IMG/VR virus record: IMGVR_UViG_3300010413_000188
Coordinates: 1-22,269 of that record
Strand: one strand, 5' to 3'
Source: a virus
Length of the DNA stretch: 22,269 bases
The translations under genes were made by a program, and so were the position numbers. The number at the start of each line of letters is the position of its first letter. The first letter of the stretch is position 1. The notes under the pieces are model-generated. The model was given only the letters and a program-made list of their open reading frames with translations, was not told the DNA's origin and ran no database searches. This document shows, piece by piece, positions 6,045 through 14,266 of this stretch.

Positions 6045-6122
6045 GAGTGGAACAAACGGGCGGTAGGCCCTACACTTAATATCATGTACAATAACAAGGT
6101 TCCATTCTTGGGCCTTGTTTTT
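6045..6122 (+). ncRNA. Possible structured leader RNA before the virion operon
   Basis: This 110-base gap has a small hairpin GTAG(GCC)CTAC (6063-6073), a long-range pairing TGGAAC (6048-6053) with GTTCCA (6099-6104), and a terminator stem beginning at 6093. The long-range pairing touches the left arm of the terminator, so the segment could act as an attenuator. Alternatively it is only a terminator for the peptidase gene. Confidence 0.35.
6093..6122 (+). terminator. Rho-independent terminator
   Basis: AACAAGG (6093-6099) pairs with CCTTGTT (6113-6119) across a 13-base loop, followed by TTTTG. It ends the holin-peptidase unit or attenuates transcription entering the virion operon. Confidence 0.82.
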
Positions 6123-6145
6123 TGTTATTATAAGGAGGCATAGCT

Positions 6146-6685
6146 TTGACTATTTTAGAAAGAATCAGAAACCCGCTTTTAAGGGAACTATGGGGGTGTA
6201 TTGATACAAAAACCCCAGTTAATGCGGTTCAAGCTACAGGTACTTTAACTTGTAGTGACGCCGTGTCAGATGGTGAAACCGTAACCATCGGCGACGATGT
6301 TTACGAATTCGACACTGATAGCAGTGTTACAGCGGGTAACATAGCCGTTGATGTATCAGGCGGAGCCACTGCAAGTGACGCAGTTACCGCGCTTGTGGCT
6401 GCCATCACTGCAAGTGGCGACGGCACGTATTCAGCCGCAGACGGCGCGGGTGATACCGTGGTCATAACTTACGGGACATATGGAACCGTAGGAAATGCCG
6501 TGGCAACTACTGAGACATGCACTAATGGCGCATGGGGCGCGGCTACATTAGAAAATGGTGTAAATGGGACAGCAGGCAAAAAAGGAGAATTTTGTTGGGA
6601 CGCTGATTACATTTATGTATGTGGTACTAAAGACATGAGTGGCACTAATCATTACTGGGAGCGTGCTGCAAAAGCTTCCTATTAA
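6146..6685 (+). CDS. Virion accessory protein with beta-sandwich module, TTG start
   Basis: The TTG at 6146 has AGGAGG eight bases upstream. The 179-residue protein has a short helical head (ILERIRNPLLRELWG) and a module at about 30-145 with DGETVTIGDDVYEFDTD, then alternating A/T/V/G segments. This pattern is common in phage head and tail surface proteins whose repeats read VTIGxxxYxF. The last part (FCWDADYIYVCGTKDMSG) resembles tail-fibre end modules. It is first in the virion operon. Its exact place on the particle is not clear; decoration or fibre attachment is likely. Its composition is much more alanine- and threonine-rich than the early proteins. Confidence 0.72.
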   Translation: MTILERIRNPLLRELWGCIDTKTPVNAVQATGTLTCSDAVSDGETVTIGDDVYEFDTDSSVTAGNIAVDVSGGATASDAVTALVAAITASGDGTYSAADGAGDTVVITYGTYGTVGNAVATTETCTNGAWGAATLENGVNGTAGKKGEFCWDADYIYVCGTKDMSGTNHYWERAAKASY

Positions 6686-6698
6686 GGGGGTTTACATC

Positions 6699-7196
6699 AT
6701 GAGTTTAGCAAGAATAACCGAGATATTAGAGCGCGGCGAAGACATAGAAAATTGTAAGGGTAAAGTGTTTAATTACAATTACCGTAACACCTTGGCCATA
6801 AGCGGCCAAATTGATTTTGCTATATTAACGCCAAGCCAAAAAACCCGATTTTTACCCGTGCAAATACAGTGCGATAAAGAATGTCAAATAGATTTTTATA
6901 TGGACGCCACAATCACAGCGGAGACGGGGACCAATATATTAACAAGTATAGGTTGTTTAAACCAATATAACCCAAGGACTACTAAAATAAGTGACGCCAG
7001 GATTAACCCAACTATTACAGATTTGGGAACCCATGTTTATCCTGATTGGATATATGCCAGTCAATTTACAGCAGGGCAAACAATAGAAGGTTTACAATGG
7101 TTTTTAAAACCTGAGTCGTGGTATGTATGCAGGATTATAAACCAAGACTCACAGGCGGGCACACTAAAAGTTAATATGTTTTGGATTGAATGTTAA
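6699..7196 (+). CDS. Putative virion structural protein
   Basis: The ATG at 6699 is preceded by AAGGGGG; a longer reading from 6639 would overlap the previous gene and lacks a ribosome site. The 165-residue product appears beta-rich and ends GLQWFLKPESWYVCRIINQD, then an acidic-aromatic tail. That arrangement (xLKPxxxYxxRxxN near the C-terminus) occurs in phage head or fibre accessory proteins near capsid and connector genes. No enzyme motif is seen. Position between an accessory beta protein and the head-tail connector supports a virion role. Confidence 0.68.
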   Translation: MSLARITEILERGEDIENCKGKVFNYNYRNTLAISGQIDFAILTPSQKTRFLPVQIQCDKECQIDFYMDATITAETGTNILTSIGCLNQYNPRTTKISDARINPTITDLGTHVYPDWIYASQFTAGQTIEGLQWFLKPESWYVCRIINQDSQAGTLKVNMFWIEC

Positions 7197-7208
7197 GGAG
7201 GTGATACC

Positions 7209-7703
7209 ATGGCACTATTTACGGAAGCTGAGATTATAAGTCTTGGTTTAAGCGATTATAGCAGTATAGAACTTGACGCCATAGAGGACGATGTTTATCA
7301 AGTTACTAAAAATGATTTTGCGGTTAAAGAATGGGACATATCAGACATAACAAGCAATGTTATAACTACGGATGAAACCCATAATATAATTGTAGGTGAT
7401 TATATCAGGATATATATTGATAATACATTAGCTTATGGTGGGGTTTTTACCGTGACCGCTGTCACAGATACTACTATAACAATTAGTGAGACAATCCCAG
7501 ATATTGAAAGTAGCGGAACGGTAGTTAAAATTAAATACCCTAATGGTATTAAGGTCTTAGCTTCCAGGTATTTAAAAAATTTAGCCCAATCAAGTGGTAT
7601 AAAATCCGAGTCTATAGGGCGTTATAGTGTAACATATGATAAAGAGCAGTTTGAAAGCGATTTACAAGCAAAATACGGGAAATATTTTAGGAGGGACGAT
7701 TAA
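7209..7703 (+). CDS. Head-tail connector-like protein (HK97 gp6 type)
   Basis: A 164-residue protein whose N-terminus (FTEAEIISLGLSDYSSIELDAIEDDVYQVT) and C-terminus (GIKVLASRYLKNLAQSSGIKSE then a DKEQFESDLQAKYG tail) are helical, as in HK97-gp6 or SPP1-gp15 adaptors. Between them is an inserted beta domain (about 50-110, VGDYIRIYIDN, GGVFTVTAVTDTTITI) that I would not expect in the minimal fold. The start has AAGGAGGTGAT upstream. It overlaps the next gene by one base. Such adaptors sit under the portal; the portal itself is not in this window. A TCTTAGCTTCC site (7555-7565) encodes part of VLASRY. Confidence 0.62.
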   Translation: MALFTEAEIISLGLSDYSSIELDAIEDDVYQVTKNDFAVKEWDISDITSNVITTDETHNIIVGDYIRIYIDNTLAYGGVFTVTAVTDTTITISETIPDIESSGTVVKIKYPNGIKVLASRYLKNLAQSSGIKSESIGRYSVTYDKEQFESDLQAKYGKYFRRDD

Positions 7704-8044
7704 TGGCAGATATAACAATAACACCTCAGGCGTGTAGCATAGCAGGTATAACACCAAGTGACGTTGCAGTAAGCGACGCAGGCGATGATTTTTACATGTC
7801 TAATAATGGCAAGACTTTACTACATGTTAAAAATGGTTCAGGCTCAAGTATTAACGTGACTATAACAGGCGTGAATTCATGCGACCAAGGTTTTACGCAT
7901 GATGAGACCGTGGCGGTAGCAGACGGTGCAGAGAAAATTATAGCCCCGTTTATAATGTCACGTTTTAATAACACAGATGGAAATATATTAATTAATTTTA
8001 GTGCGAGCACAAGCGTAACATATGCAGCGTACAAATTAGCATAA
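7703..8044 (+). CDS. Small beta-rich virion protein
   Basis: TAATG overlap with the connector gene. The 113-residue product is beta-rich and low in charge, with blocks TLLHVKNGSGSSINVTITG and GNILINFSASTSVTYAAYKL, like the jelly-roll or Ig-like surface proteins found beside head completion genes in many siphoviruses. It could decorate the head or the connector. No enzyme motif, signal peptide or membrane span is seen. Recognition is by pattern only. Confidence 0.66.
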   Translation: MADITITPQACSIAGITPSDVAVSDAGDDFYMSNNGKTLLHVKNGSGSSINVTITGVNSCDQGFTHDETVAVADGAEKIIAPFIMSRFNNTDGNILINFSASTSVTYAAYKLA

Positions 8045-8060
8045 AAAGGAGGGTTTTATT

Positions 8061-8600
8061 ATGGCATCAGCGGCAGATTTTGCCCCATCACCTGGCGGCG
8101 TGTGGATTGATAAAGGGGTATTATACAAAAATAACACGACTACACCCCAAAGAATAGGCGTTATTGAAGGTGACGCGGTTTTTACCGTGGAGCGTGGTTT
8201 TAGATGGGTACCCTATAATAACATGGTATCAACCAGGACTAAAAACCTAGGTAGAAAGCAAGCTATTGACGCGACTTTAAAAATACCAACTATCGAAATG
8301 ACAGCCCAAACATTGGCCGAAGTATTCGCGGGCATGACTTTAAGTGATGAAGGAACATATTATAAAATCACTGAGTCCCACGAAATAACAGCAGCAGACT
8401 ATTGGACAGATGCAACTTTATTGGGAACCACTGTAAATGATAAATATGTTAAAATCGTGTTATTTAACGCATTTTGTGAGAGTAACACTGAGCAAACATT
8501 TAAGAAGGACGAAGAAGTTATAACAGAGTTAAATATATATGCTACTGTGGACCCTGATTACCCAAGTACTATCCCATATGAGTACGATATCGAAAAATAA
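8061..8600 (+). CDS. Putative major tail tube protein
   Basis: The 179-residue product has the profile of a siphovirus tail tube protein: a loop-rich N-terminus (ASAADFAPSPGGVWIDKGVL), a central strand region VFTVERGFRWVPYNN, a helix-bearing segment AIDATLKIPTIEMTAQTLAEVFAGM (normal for tube proteins where a helix packs on the beta sandwich), and a beta C-terminus. It has AAGGAGG before its ATG. Unusually it precedes rather than follows the head-closure and tail-terminator genes. An alternative would be another tail-related sandwich protein, but no better tube candidate lies between here and the tape measure. Confidence 0.62.
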   Translation: MASAADFAPSPGGVWIDKGVLYKNNTTTPQRIGVIEGDAVFTVERGFRWVPYNNMVSTRTKNLGRKQAIDATLKIPTIEMTAQTLAEVFAGMTLSDEGTYYKITESHEITAADYWTDATLLGTTVNDKYVKIVLFNAFCESNTEQTFKKDEEVITELNIYATVDPDYPSTIPYEYDIEK

Positions 8601-8914
8601 TGATAGAAAATTATTATATTGATTGTTACCGAGGTATTGCCGTGATTACTAAACCAGGTATAACCCAGAAGGTAGAATGGACGTATTATTTAATACGTGG
8701 TATCTTGGACACAGACTCACAGACTAGAGACGTGAGAACGGGGCGACATGGTGAAGTAACGGAGAGCGTATTAATATCCAGTTCTCAGCTTCTTAAAGGC
8801 GAGAGGCTTAAATATAAGGATAAATTATACGAGGCCGTGGCCGATGGTGTAAACATTATGGACCGTGGGCACCATTACGAAACCAAAGTAACACATATTA
8901 CAGGGGTAACATGA
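8600..8914 (+). CDS. Head closure (stopper)-like protein
   Basis: A 104-residue beta-barrel-like protein (YRGIAVITKPGITQKVEWTY, LLKGERLKYKDKLYEAVADG) of the size and pattern of SPP1-gp16 or HK97 head-tail joining proteins. It starts by TAATG overlap with the tube gene and overlaps the next gene by four bases. Position between the connector and the HK97-gp10-like gene matches the usual order for these proteins, which close the head after packaging. Confidence 0.62.
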   Translation: MIENYYIDCYRGIAVITKPGITQKVEWTYYLIRGILDTDSQTRDVRTGRHGEVTESVLISSSQLLKGERLKYKDKLYEAVADGVNIMDRGHHYETKVTHITGVT

Positions 8915-9243
8915 TTGTATATGAGGATAATTTCAGGGAAGCCCAAGAGCGTATAAATAGCCTGACAGTTGAAGGGCTGCAAATGGTGGCCCTTTATATT
9001 GTGGGTGAATGTAAAAGACAATGCCCCGTAGATACTGGGTATCTACGAGGTAGTATAGGTTATAGTATTCTACGAGGCAATAACCGTTTTATATTAAGGA
9101 TTTATACAAACGTGGAATATGCCATTTTTGTACATGAGGGGACCCGAAAAATGGCGGCGCGCCGTTTTATCAGGGACCCAATAGAACAAAAACAAAGTAG
9201 AATTGCAAGCATAGTAAACGAAGCTTTGAAGAGGGGGTTATAA
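8911..9243 (+). CDS. HK97 gp10-family neck/tail completion protein
   Basis: A 110-residue protein with hallmark HK97-gp10 sequence: CPVDTGYLRGSIGY at about residues 40-53, then VEYAIFVHEGTRKMAARRFI near 70-89, and a C-terminal helix. This family acts in joining head and tail in siphoviruses and is nearly always placed between head closure and tail terminator genes, as here. Starts with an ATGA overlap. Confidence 0.86.
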   Translation: MIVYEDNFREAQERINSLTVEGLQMVALYIVGECKRQCPVDTGYLRGSIGYSILRGNNRFILRIYTNVEYAIFVHEGTRKMAARRFIRDPIEQKQSRIASIVNEALKRGL

Positions 9244-9247
9244 AAGC

Positions 9248-9574
9248 ATGGATTACAAACAAATAATTAATTATGTGGTAAGCCCTTTAGTTCCTTGCTA
9301 CTTTGAGCTTCCAGTAGTAGAAACGGCCAAGCCTTATATAGTAGTTGAGGGCGACGCCACAAATACAGCAATATGGAACGGCGAATTTACACTTAATTTA
9401 TACCATGATAGTGACGATTTAGTAACACCCAATAGTATTTTAAAAATGGGTAAAATAAATTATAATGATGGCTCTGACTGGGCCCATGGTTCCATAAATA
9501 GAGTACGACAAAATATAAGTGATGAGTTAAACACATCACTAACAAAATATAACATGATATTAAGGGGAAATTAA
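9248..9574 (+). CDS. Tail terminator-like protein
   Basis: A 108-residue protein with an N-terminal helix (DYKQIINYVVSPLVP) and strands YIVVEGDATNTAIWNGEFTL and FTLNLYHDSD, in the size range of lambda gpU / SPP1-gp17 tail terminators. It follows the gp10-family gene by 4 bases and precedes the tail chaperones, exactly where the terminator is expected. The motif evidence is weak; position carries most of the call. Confidence 0.6.
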   Translation: MDYKQIINYVVSPLVPCYFELPVVETAKPYIVVEGDATNTAIWNGEFTLNLYHDSDDLVTPNSILKMGKINYNDGSDWAHGSINRVRQNISDELNTSLTKYNMILRGN

Positions 9575-9577
9575 AAA

Positions 9578-9889
9578 ATGGTTAGAATTAAAAAAAGACA
9601 TGTTTTTGAATTAAGTAGAATAATGAGAAAGGCTAAAATTGAGCTGCCCGCGACAGACGACCCAATGATTATAGGAAAAGCTTTGACTATATTGGTATGG
9701 AATATAGGGGACGTTGAAAAGGAACTTGACAAGTTACTTGCTAATATCCACAATGTACCAGTGAACGAAGTTGAGGACCTAGATTTTGACGAATATATAA
9801 CTAAAGTAATGGAGGTTGCAAAAGACCCAGGTTTTTTGAAACTACAAACCAAACTACAATCCCAGGCTACAACCACAGTCAAGAACTAG
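9578..9889 (+). CDS. Tail assembly chaperone, G-type product
   Basis: A 103-residue acidic helical protein upstream of the tape measure, in the place and size of lambda gpG. Near its end the codons GGT TTT TTG contain the slippery heptamer T-TTT-TTG (9832-9838), and the -1 frame is open from 9805 to 10158. Most ribosomes would stop at 9889 to give this short form; some would shift to give the longer GT form. These chaperones coat the tape measure until the tube forms. Confidence 0.83.
   Translation: MVRIKKRHVFELSRIMRKAKIELPATDDPMIIGKALTILVWNIGDVEKELDKLLANIHNVPVNEVEDLDFDEYITKVMEVAKDPGFLKLQTKLQSQATTTVKN
9832..9838 (+). other. Programmed -1 ribosomal frameshift site
   Basis: T TTT TTG in the zero frame of the G-type chaperone is a canonical X-XXY-YYZ heptamer. 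Slipping back one base enters a frame that has no stop from 9805 until 10158. No clear ribosome site or ATG starts that frame independently. Confidence 0.85.
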
Positions 9890-10158
9890 CTTTTATTTAT
9901 AGGAATTGCCCACAAGTTTTAGACTTGCCAGTATCAGAGGCCGACCGCGTAATATACGAGTGTTATATACAAATGTGGGAAGAACGATTATGGCAAAAGT
10001 TCTTAGTAGAGCAGCCAGAAGATACAACATTCGATAAATACATGGATAACAACTTGGGATTAAATAAAAAGGAAGCTAAGAAAAAACGTGTCATTAGTAA
10101 AGCAGAAGCAGAAGAGGCCGCCCGTGGTGCCGCTTTATTCTTTGGGGAAGGAGGCTAA
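9838..10158 (+). CDS. T-domain of the GT tail chaperone, made by -1 frameshift
   Basis: The -1 frame continues the G protein after residue 87 with about 106 further residues, giving a G-T fusion near 193 residues. Its middle (DRVIYECYIQMWEERLWQKF) is helical and rich in aromatic residues, typical of a T domain that binds the tape measure, and its end is basic and alanine-rich. A TTG at 9925 could be read as a separate start, but there is no ribosome site before it and the frame is open well upstream, so frameshift fusion is preferred. GGAAGCTAAGA occurs at 10071-10081 as K-E-A-K. Confidence 0.8.
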   Translation, partial: ETTNQTTIPGYNHSQELAFIYRNCPQVLDLPVSEADRVIYECYIQMWEERLWQKFLVEQPEDTTFDKYMDNNLGLNKKEAKKKRVISKAEAEEAARGAALFFGEGG

Positions 10159-10161
10159 AAC

Positions 10162-12342
10162 ATGAATGTATTTAATTTATACGGTGATGTAGACGTTCGG
10201 ACCCATGGGGCGAGCTCGACATTATCAGGCTTACAAAGTCAAGCCAAAAAACTTGGTGATACCTTTAAGAATATGGGCTCTAGGGTAACCGCCGCGGGGC
10301 AATCACTTTTTAAATTTACTACTGTGCCTATAGCCGCGGCTATAGGCTATAGTATTAAGGCGGCCAGTGATTTAAACGAAACTATGTCAAAAACCGAGGT
10401 CGTGTTTAAGAAAAACGCGGACGAGGTAAAAAAGTGGTCTACGACGACGCTTGATACTTTTGGATTGGCTCAAGGCACGGCTTTAGACATGGCCGCGGTT
10501 TATGGTGACATGGGCACAGCAATGGGCTTAAACATTGATAAAGCCACAGACATGTCAATGTCAATCACTGGCCTGGCGGGTGACATGGCATCTTTTAAGA
10601 ATATGAAACCCGAAGAAATCCACACCGCTTTAACTGGGATTTACACAGGTGAAACCGAGTCGTTAAAACGTTTAGGTATAGTCATGACAGAAACTAACCT
10701 TGCAGAATACGCCAAACAGCAGGGCATTAAAAAATCTATTAAAGAAATGTCCCAAGCTGAAAAAGTCCAACTTAGATATAACTATGTAATGGACGCAAGC
10801 GAGAATTCAATTGGTGATTTTGCCAGGACCCAAGACAGCGCAGCGAATCAAATGAGGATTGCCCAGGAATCAGTTAAGGAACTGGCCGCAAATATAGGAA
10901 CCATATTATTGCCCACTTTTACTAAGATAGTAACATGGGTTAATAAATGGATTGAAAAGTTTAGACAGTTACCCACTGGGGTACAAGAGGTTATAGTTAA
11001 AATAGCTTTGTTTGTTGGGGCTATAGGCCCGCTTTTAATCGTGGGGGGTGCCTTAATATCAGCTATAGGCACAATTATAGGGTTCCTATCCGCTGTTAGT
11101 ATCGAGGTAATAGCCGTAGCGGCTGTTATAGCGGGCTTAGCCGCGGGCATAGGGGCCGTTGTAGTAAAAACAGTAGGTTGGCAAACTATATTAGATAAAA
11201 TTAAAACCGTTATATTTACCGTAACGGATTTTGCTAAAACCATGTGGGAAGCTATACAAGAAGGACGCGACCCATTAGCCGCGGCCGTTATGTGGTTGCA
11301 AAACATGGCAGGCTCGGGGTCAGATTTAAGTTTAAAAATCGGGTCCTTATATGCTAGTTGGATGATTTTTTATGCCAAGGTCAAAGAGTTATTAGCAGAT
11401 TTATGGGTAAAATGGCAGGAAGCTTGGACCGCTATATGGGAGATAGTTAAGCCGTTTTTTGACAGGTTAGTCGAGGAAGTACTACCAATTTTTATGGACG
11501 TTGTGTCTGAGATACTGGGCTTACTTGGCGAGATGGCGGATAAGTTTAAAAAGAATTTAGATATTATCTGGGAAGCATGGAAAAAAGTTTGGAAATTGAT
11601 AAAACCATATGTTAAAACCGCGCTAGATAACGCGGTAGAGGTTATAAAAGCAGCTTTTAAGATAATTAAAGAGATAGTTAAATTTTTAAGGGCAGCTTTA
11701 AAAGGTGACTGGTCAGGCATGTGGAATTCTATTAAAAACATTGCTAAAATCGCGGTTAGTGCCTTGATTAAAGTAGCCAAAAACATGGGCGATAATTTTA
11801 AAGAACAGATGGCAAAACTGGTATCTAAAGCAGTGGAAAAAATCGGAACTCTTAAAGCCAAGATGTTAGCCAAGGTCAACGCAATTAAATCTAGTATGAA
11901 ACAAGCAGGAAAAAATATTATGTCAATGTTTATTGAAGGCATAAGTTCCAAGATATCAAGCTTAGTTAATACTTTATCTAATGCAGCGGGCAAGGTTAAA
12001 AGTTATCTAGGTTTTTCAAGTCCTACAGAAGAGGGACCAGGTAAGACAGGGGATAAGTGGGCACCTAATTTAATGAGAATGTACAAAGAGGGTATTATTA
12101 AAGGTATTCCCGCTATACAACGGGCTATAAATAAAGTTAGCGGAACTGTGAGCGATGGCTTAAATGTAAAAATGAGCGCCACTCAGATTAGTGCAACAAC
12201 AGCAACAGCGGCGAATAAAGCCAAGGAAGCTAAGATTGAATTAATAGTAAATAATCCTAAGTTTTTTGATTATAATGATGTTAGTAAATTTATGACGCCT
12301 ATTGTAACAAGACTTAAGAACTTAGGTTATAAGGGGGTGTAA
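10162..12342 (+). CDS. Tail tape measure protein
   Basis: At 726 residues this is the longest gene in the window, just after the frameshifting chaperones. The N-terminal half has the tape-measure pattern GLQSQAKKLGDTFKNMGSRV, then TKTEVVFKKNADEVKKWS-like helices and a conserved-looking block around MKPEEIHTALTGIYTGETES. A hydrophobic region (about residues 277-336, KIALFVGAIGPLLIVGGALI and following) likely gives two to three membrane spans used in DNA entry. The C-terminus carries the phage motif GFSSPTEEGPGKTGDKWAPN. At the usual ratio of about 0.15 nm per residue the tail would be near 110 nm. Starts with GGAAGGAGG eight or more bases upstream. Siphovirus morphology is the best reading because no sheath gene is seen. 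Confidence 0.93.
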   Translation: MNVFNLYGDVDVRTHGASSTLSGLQSQAKKLGDTFKNMGSRVTAAGQSLFKFTTVPIAAAIGYSIKAASDLNETMSKTEVVFKKNADEVKKWSTTTLDTFGLAQGTALDMAAVYGDMGTAMGLNIDKATDMSMSITGLAGDMASFKNMKPEEIHTALTGIYTGETESLKRLGIVMTETNLAEYAKQQGIKKSIKEMSQAEKVQLRYNYVMDASENSIGDFARTQDSAANQMRIAQESVKELAANIGTILLPTFTKIVTWVNKWIEKFRQLPTGVQEVIVKIALFVGAIGPLLIVGGALISAIGTIIGFLSAVSIEVIAVAAVIAGLAAGIGAVVVKTVGWQTILDKIKTVIFTVTDFAKTMWEAIQEGRDPLAAAVMWLQNMAGSGSDLSLKIGSLYASWMIFYAKVKELLADLWVKWQEAWTAIWEIVKPFFDRLVEEVLPIFMDVVSEILGLLGEMADKFKKNLDIIWEAWKKVWKLIKPYVKTALDNAVEVIKAAFKIIKEIVKFLRAALKGDWSGMWNSIKNIAKIAVSALIKVAKNMGDNFKEQMAKLVSKAVEKIGTLKAKMLAKVNAIKSSMKQAGKNIMSMFIEGISSKISSLVNTLSNAAGKVKSYLGFSSPTEEGPGKTGDKWAPNLMRMYKEGIIKGIPAIQRAINKVSGTVSDGLNVKMSATQISATTATAANKAKEAKIELIVNNPKFFDYNDVSKFMTPIVTRLKNLGYKGV

Positions 12343-12347
12343 TAATA

Positions 12348-13802
12348 GTGGCTTTAACATGTACCATAGAAGGGACCGAGTATCTAACACAAGACATTAA
12401 TTTTCAAGTCACAGAGTCAGGCCATAGCCAAGCTACTATTACATTGGTCGACTCCCCCGCGGGGACCCAGTTTTGGGACACTATTGTATTAAAACAAGAT
12501 GGTGTTAGGTTTTTTGAGGGCTTAATGACTGTTTCGGAATTTTTTAGCCCCGATGATTTCAACGAAAGCGAGCATTATTACACGCTCACCGCCATGGACT
12601 ATACTGGTATTACTAAATACAGAACCGTGGCCGAAGTTGTGGAAGACACCACGGCAGGAGAAGCCGTTGAAGATTATATTATACCCATTTTAGCAGAAGA
12701 GGGTATAACAATAGGAAATATAGACGCAGACTGGGAAATAGAACGTGACGTATGGAGTTATAATTACATTTATGATGTGATGGAAAAACTCATACAAGCA
12801 GCGCCAGGCTATATCTGGTATATAGACATGGATAAAAAATTCTATTACTATCCTAAGTCAACAGGGGAACAAATATATTTAAGAGATAATGACCAATTTA
12901 CTAATTATCATAGAATACGTGATTTTACAGGGTATAGGAATATACAACATGCTATAGTGTCAGAAATGCAAACACAAACGCAGCCGTTAAGGATTCCAAG
13001 CCCTTTGCCCGACGGTTCCGTAAAAACATTTACGCTTAATTTTGCAATAGCCAAGGAACCAACCATTTATATAAACTCGGTAGCCGTAGACGCTGCTTAT
13101 GTTGGTGTAAATGGGATAGACGACGATTCGGACGACTCGGATATTCAGTGGTTTTGGTCTTATGGGTCCGATACTATAACCCAGGCCAGCGGCGACACGC
13201 CATTGGCTGCCACAGATACAATACAAGTCACTTATGTAGGCTTAAGGTCTGGGGTAGTGTCCCACTCAGATTATAATAAAATTAGCAGCCGCCAAGTTAG
13301 TAACCCTGGCTTATCTGGCAAAACTGAAAACGTAGTACAAACGGGGTCCTTTGAAACAATAAATCAAGTATCTAGATATGTTAGTGATTTAATAGAAACA
13401 TATGGAACTACAGCAAGTAAGTTAACATTTAATACAGAAGATACACGATTTGCAGTAGGACAGCGTTTAAGTGTTAGGGCGAGAAATGCAGCGTATACCG
13501 TGTATATAGTAGGAATCACGGGCGTATCAAATGGGTATAACATGGAATACACTATAACCGCCATTGATGCGGCTTATGATGGCGGAACCTGGGAAGAATA
13601 TTTTTATAAGTTGATTTTAGGTCAAAGAGCCTATACAATAAATTCAACAGATGTTTTATATAAAACTATCGCGGTTCCTGATAGTGTTAGTGTATCAGGT
13701 AGCTACACAATTGGCTTATCTGGTACAGGCTTAACACTGCCATTTACTTTACCAGGTATATTAGGCGGGGCAGATTATCAGGAGGTAATTATTGATGATT
13801 AA
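12348..13802 (+). CDS. Tail hub / distal tail (baseplate) protein, GTG start
   Basis: GTG at 12348 follows AAGGGGGTG. The 484-residue product begins with a beta domain, ATITLVDSPAGTQFWDTIVL and FFEGLMTVSEF, like the ring domain of distal tail or hub proteins. Around 138-172 is SYNYIYDVMEKLIQAAPGYI then WYIDMDKKFYYYPK, a pattern seen in phage tail hub (gpD / Tal-like) proteins. A beta-rich insertion with acidic DDDSDDSD (about 260-270) precedes the C-terminal part, where a second hub-like module recurs (VGQRLSVRARNAAYTVYIVG). No peptidase or muralytic motif is apparent. Lies directly after the tape measure, matching the expected order. Confidence 0.72.
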   Translation: MALTCTIEGTEYLTQDINFQVTESGHSQATITLVDSPAGTQFWDTIVLKQDGVRFFEGLMTVSEFFSPDDFNESEHYYTLTAMDYTGITKYRTVAEVVEDTTAGEAVEDYIIPILAEEGITIGNIDADWEIERDVWSYNYIYDVMEKLIQAAPGYIWYIDMDKKFYYYPKSTGEQIYLRDNDQFTNYHRIRDFTGYRNIQHAIVSEMQTQTQPLRIPSPLPDGSVKTFTLNFAIAKEPTIYINSVAVDAAYVGVNGIDDDSDDSDIQWFWSYGSDTITQASGDTPLAATDTIQVTYVGLRSGVVSHSDYNKISSRQVSNPGLSGKTENVVQTGSFETINQVSRYVSDLIETYGTTASKLTFNTEDTRFAVGQRLSVRARNAAYTVYIVGITGVSNGYNMEYTITAIDAAYDGGTWEEYFYKLILGQRAYTINSTDVLYKTIAVPDSVSVSGSYTIGLSGTGLTLPFTLPGILGGADYQEVIIDD

Positions 13803-14250
13803 CGAAAATATTAACGTTAAAGGTGAGTACTTTTTTTACTTGGATAAAAAGTTAATCCATAGACAAAAAAATACTTTAATCTATGAACAAACAAAAAACT
13901 TACTAAATGTATTATTAGGATACACGCCCCCAAGCATGATAATAAGATACTGCGCACTTGGTACAGATAATACGGCCGCAACAACTAACGACACGCTATT
14001 AGGCGCAGAAGGTGCCCGCGTGTACCGTGTAAACCTAACTCGCTATGGTAACGTGGTAACCAGTGATTTTACATTTACCGAACTTTTGGCCGTGGGTACA
14101 TGGTCAGAGGTTGGGATATTTTGCGGGTCAGGTGCGACAGATACAACAGATTCGGGGTTGTTATGGTCTAGGGCAGTTCTAGACCCCACAATTACAAAAG
14201 CGAGCGGGCAAGAATTAACTATAAGGCATGTTACTACATGGAGTTATTAG
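13795..14250 (+). CDS. Tail fibre / baseplate accessory protein
   Basis: ATG 13795 is preferred to TTG 13792: GGAGG at 13781-13785 is spaced nine bases from the ATG. The 151-residue product has the pattern YCALGTDNTAATTNDTLLGAE, RVYRVNLTRYG, then WSEVGIFCGSG and LWSRAVLDPTITKASGQELT. I recognise this as a common phage tail-fibre or baseplate domain (IxLGxG...LxxExxR...EVGLF...LxaRxxFxxxxK). It overlaps the hub gene by 8 bases. It probably connects the hub to the fibre encoded next. Confidence 0.78.
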   Translation: MINENINVKGEYFFYLDKKLIHRQKNTLIYEQTKNLLNVLLGYTPPSMIIRYCALGTDNTAATTNDTLLGAEGARVYRVNLTRYGNVVTSDFTFTELLAVGTWSEVGIFCGSGATDTTDSGLLWSRAVLDPTITKASGQELTIRHVTTWSY

Positions 14251-14266
14251 AAAGGATTGATATATT

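Noticed and set aside
9925-10158. Separate gene starting at TTG 9925
   Set aside because: No ribosome site; the frame is open upstream to a slippery heptamer, so frameshift fusion explains it better.
10848-11306. Long - strand open frame within the tape measure gene
   Set aside because: It mirrors the codon pattern of a well-supported + strand gene and has no ribosome site or known motif.
11370-11993. 207-residue - strand open frame within the tape measure gene
   Set aside because: Same reason: shadow of the helical tape measure codons, with no independent support.
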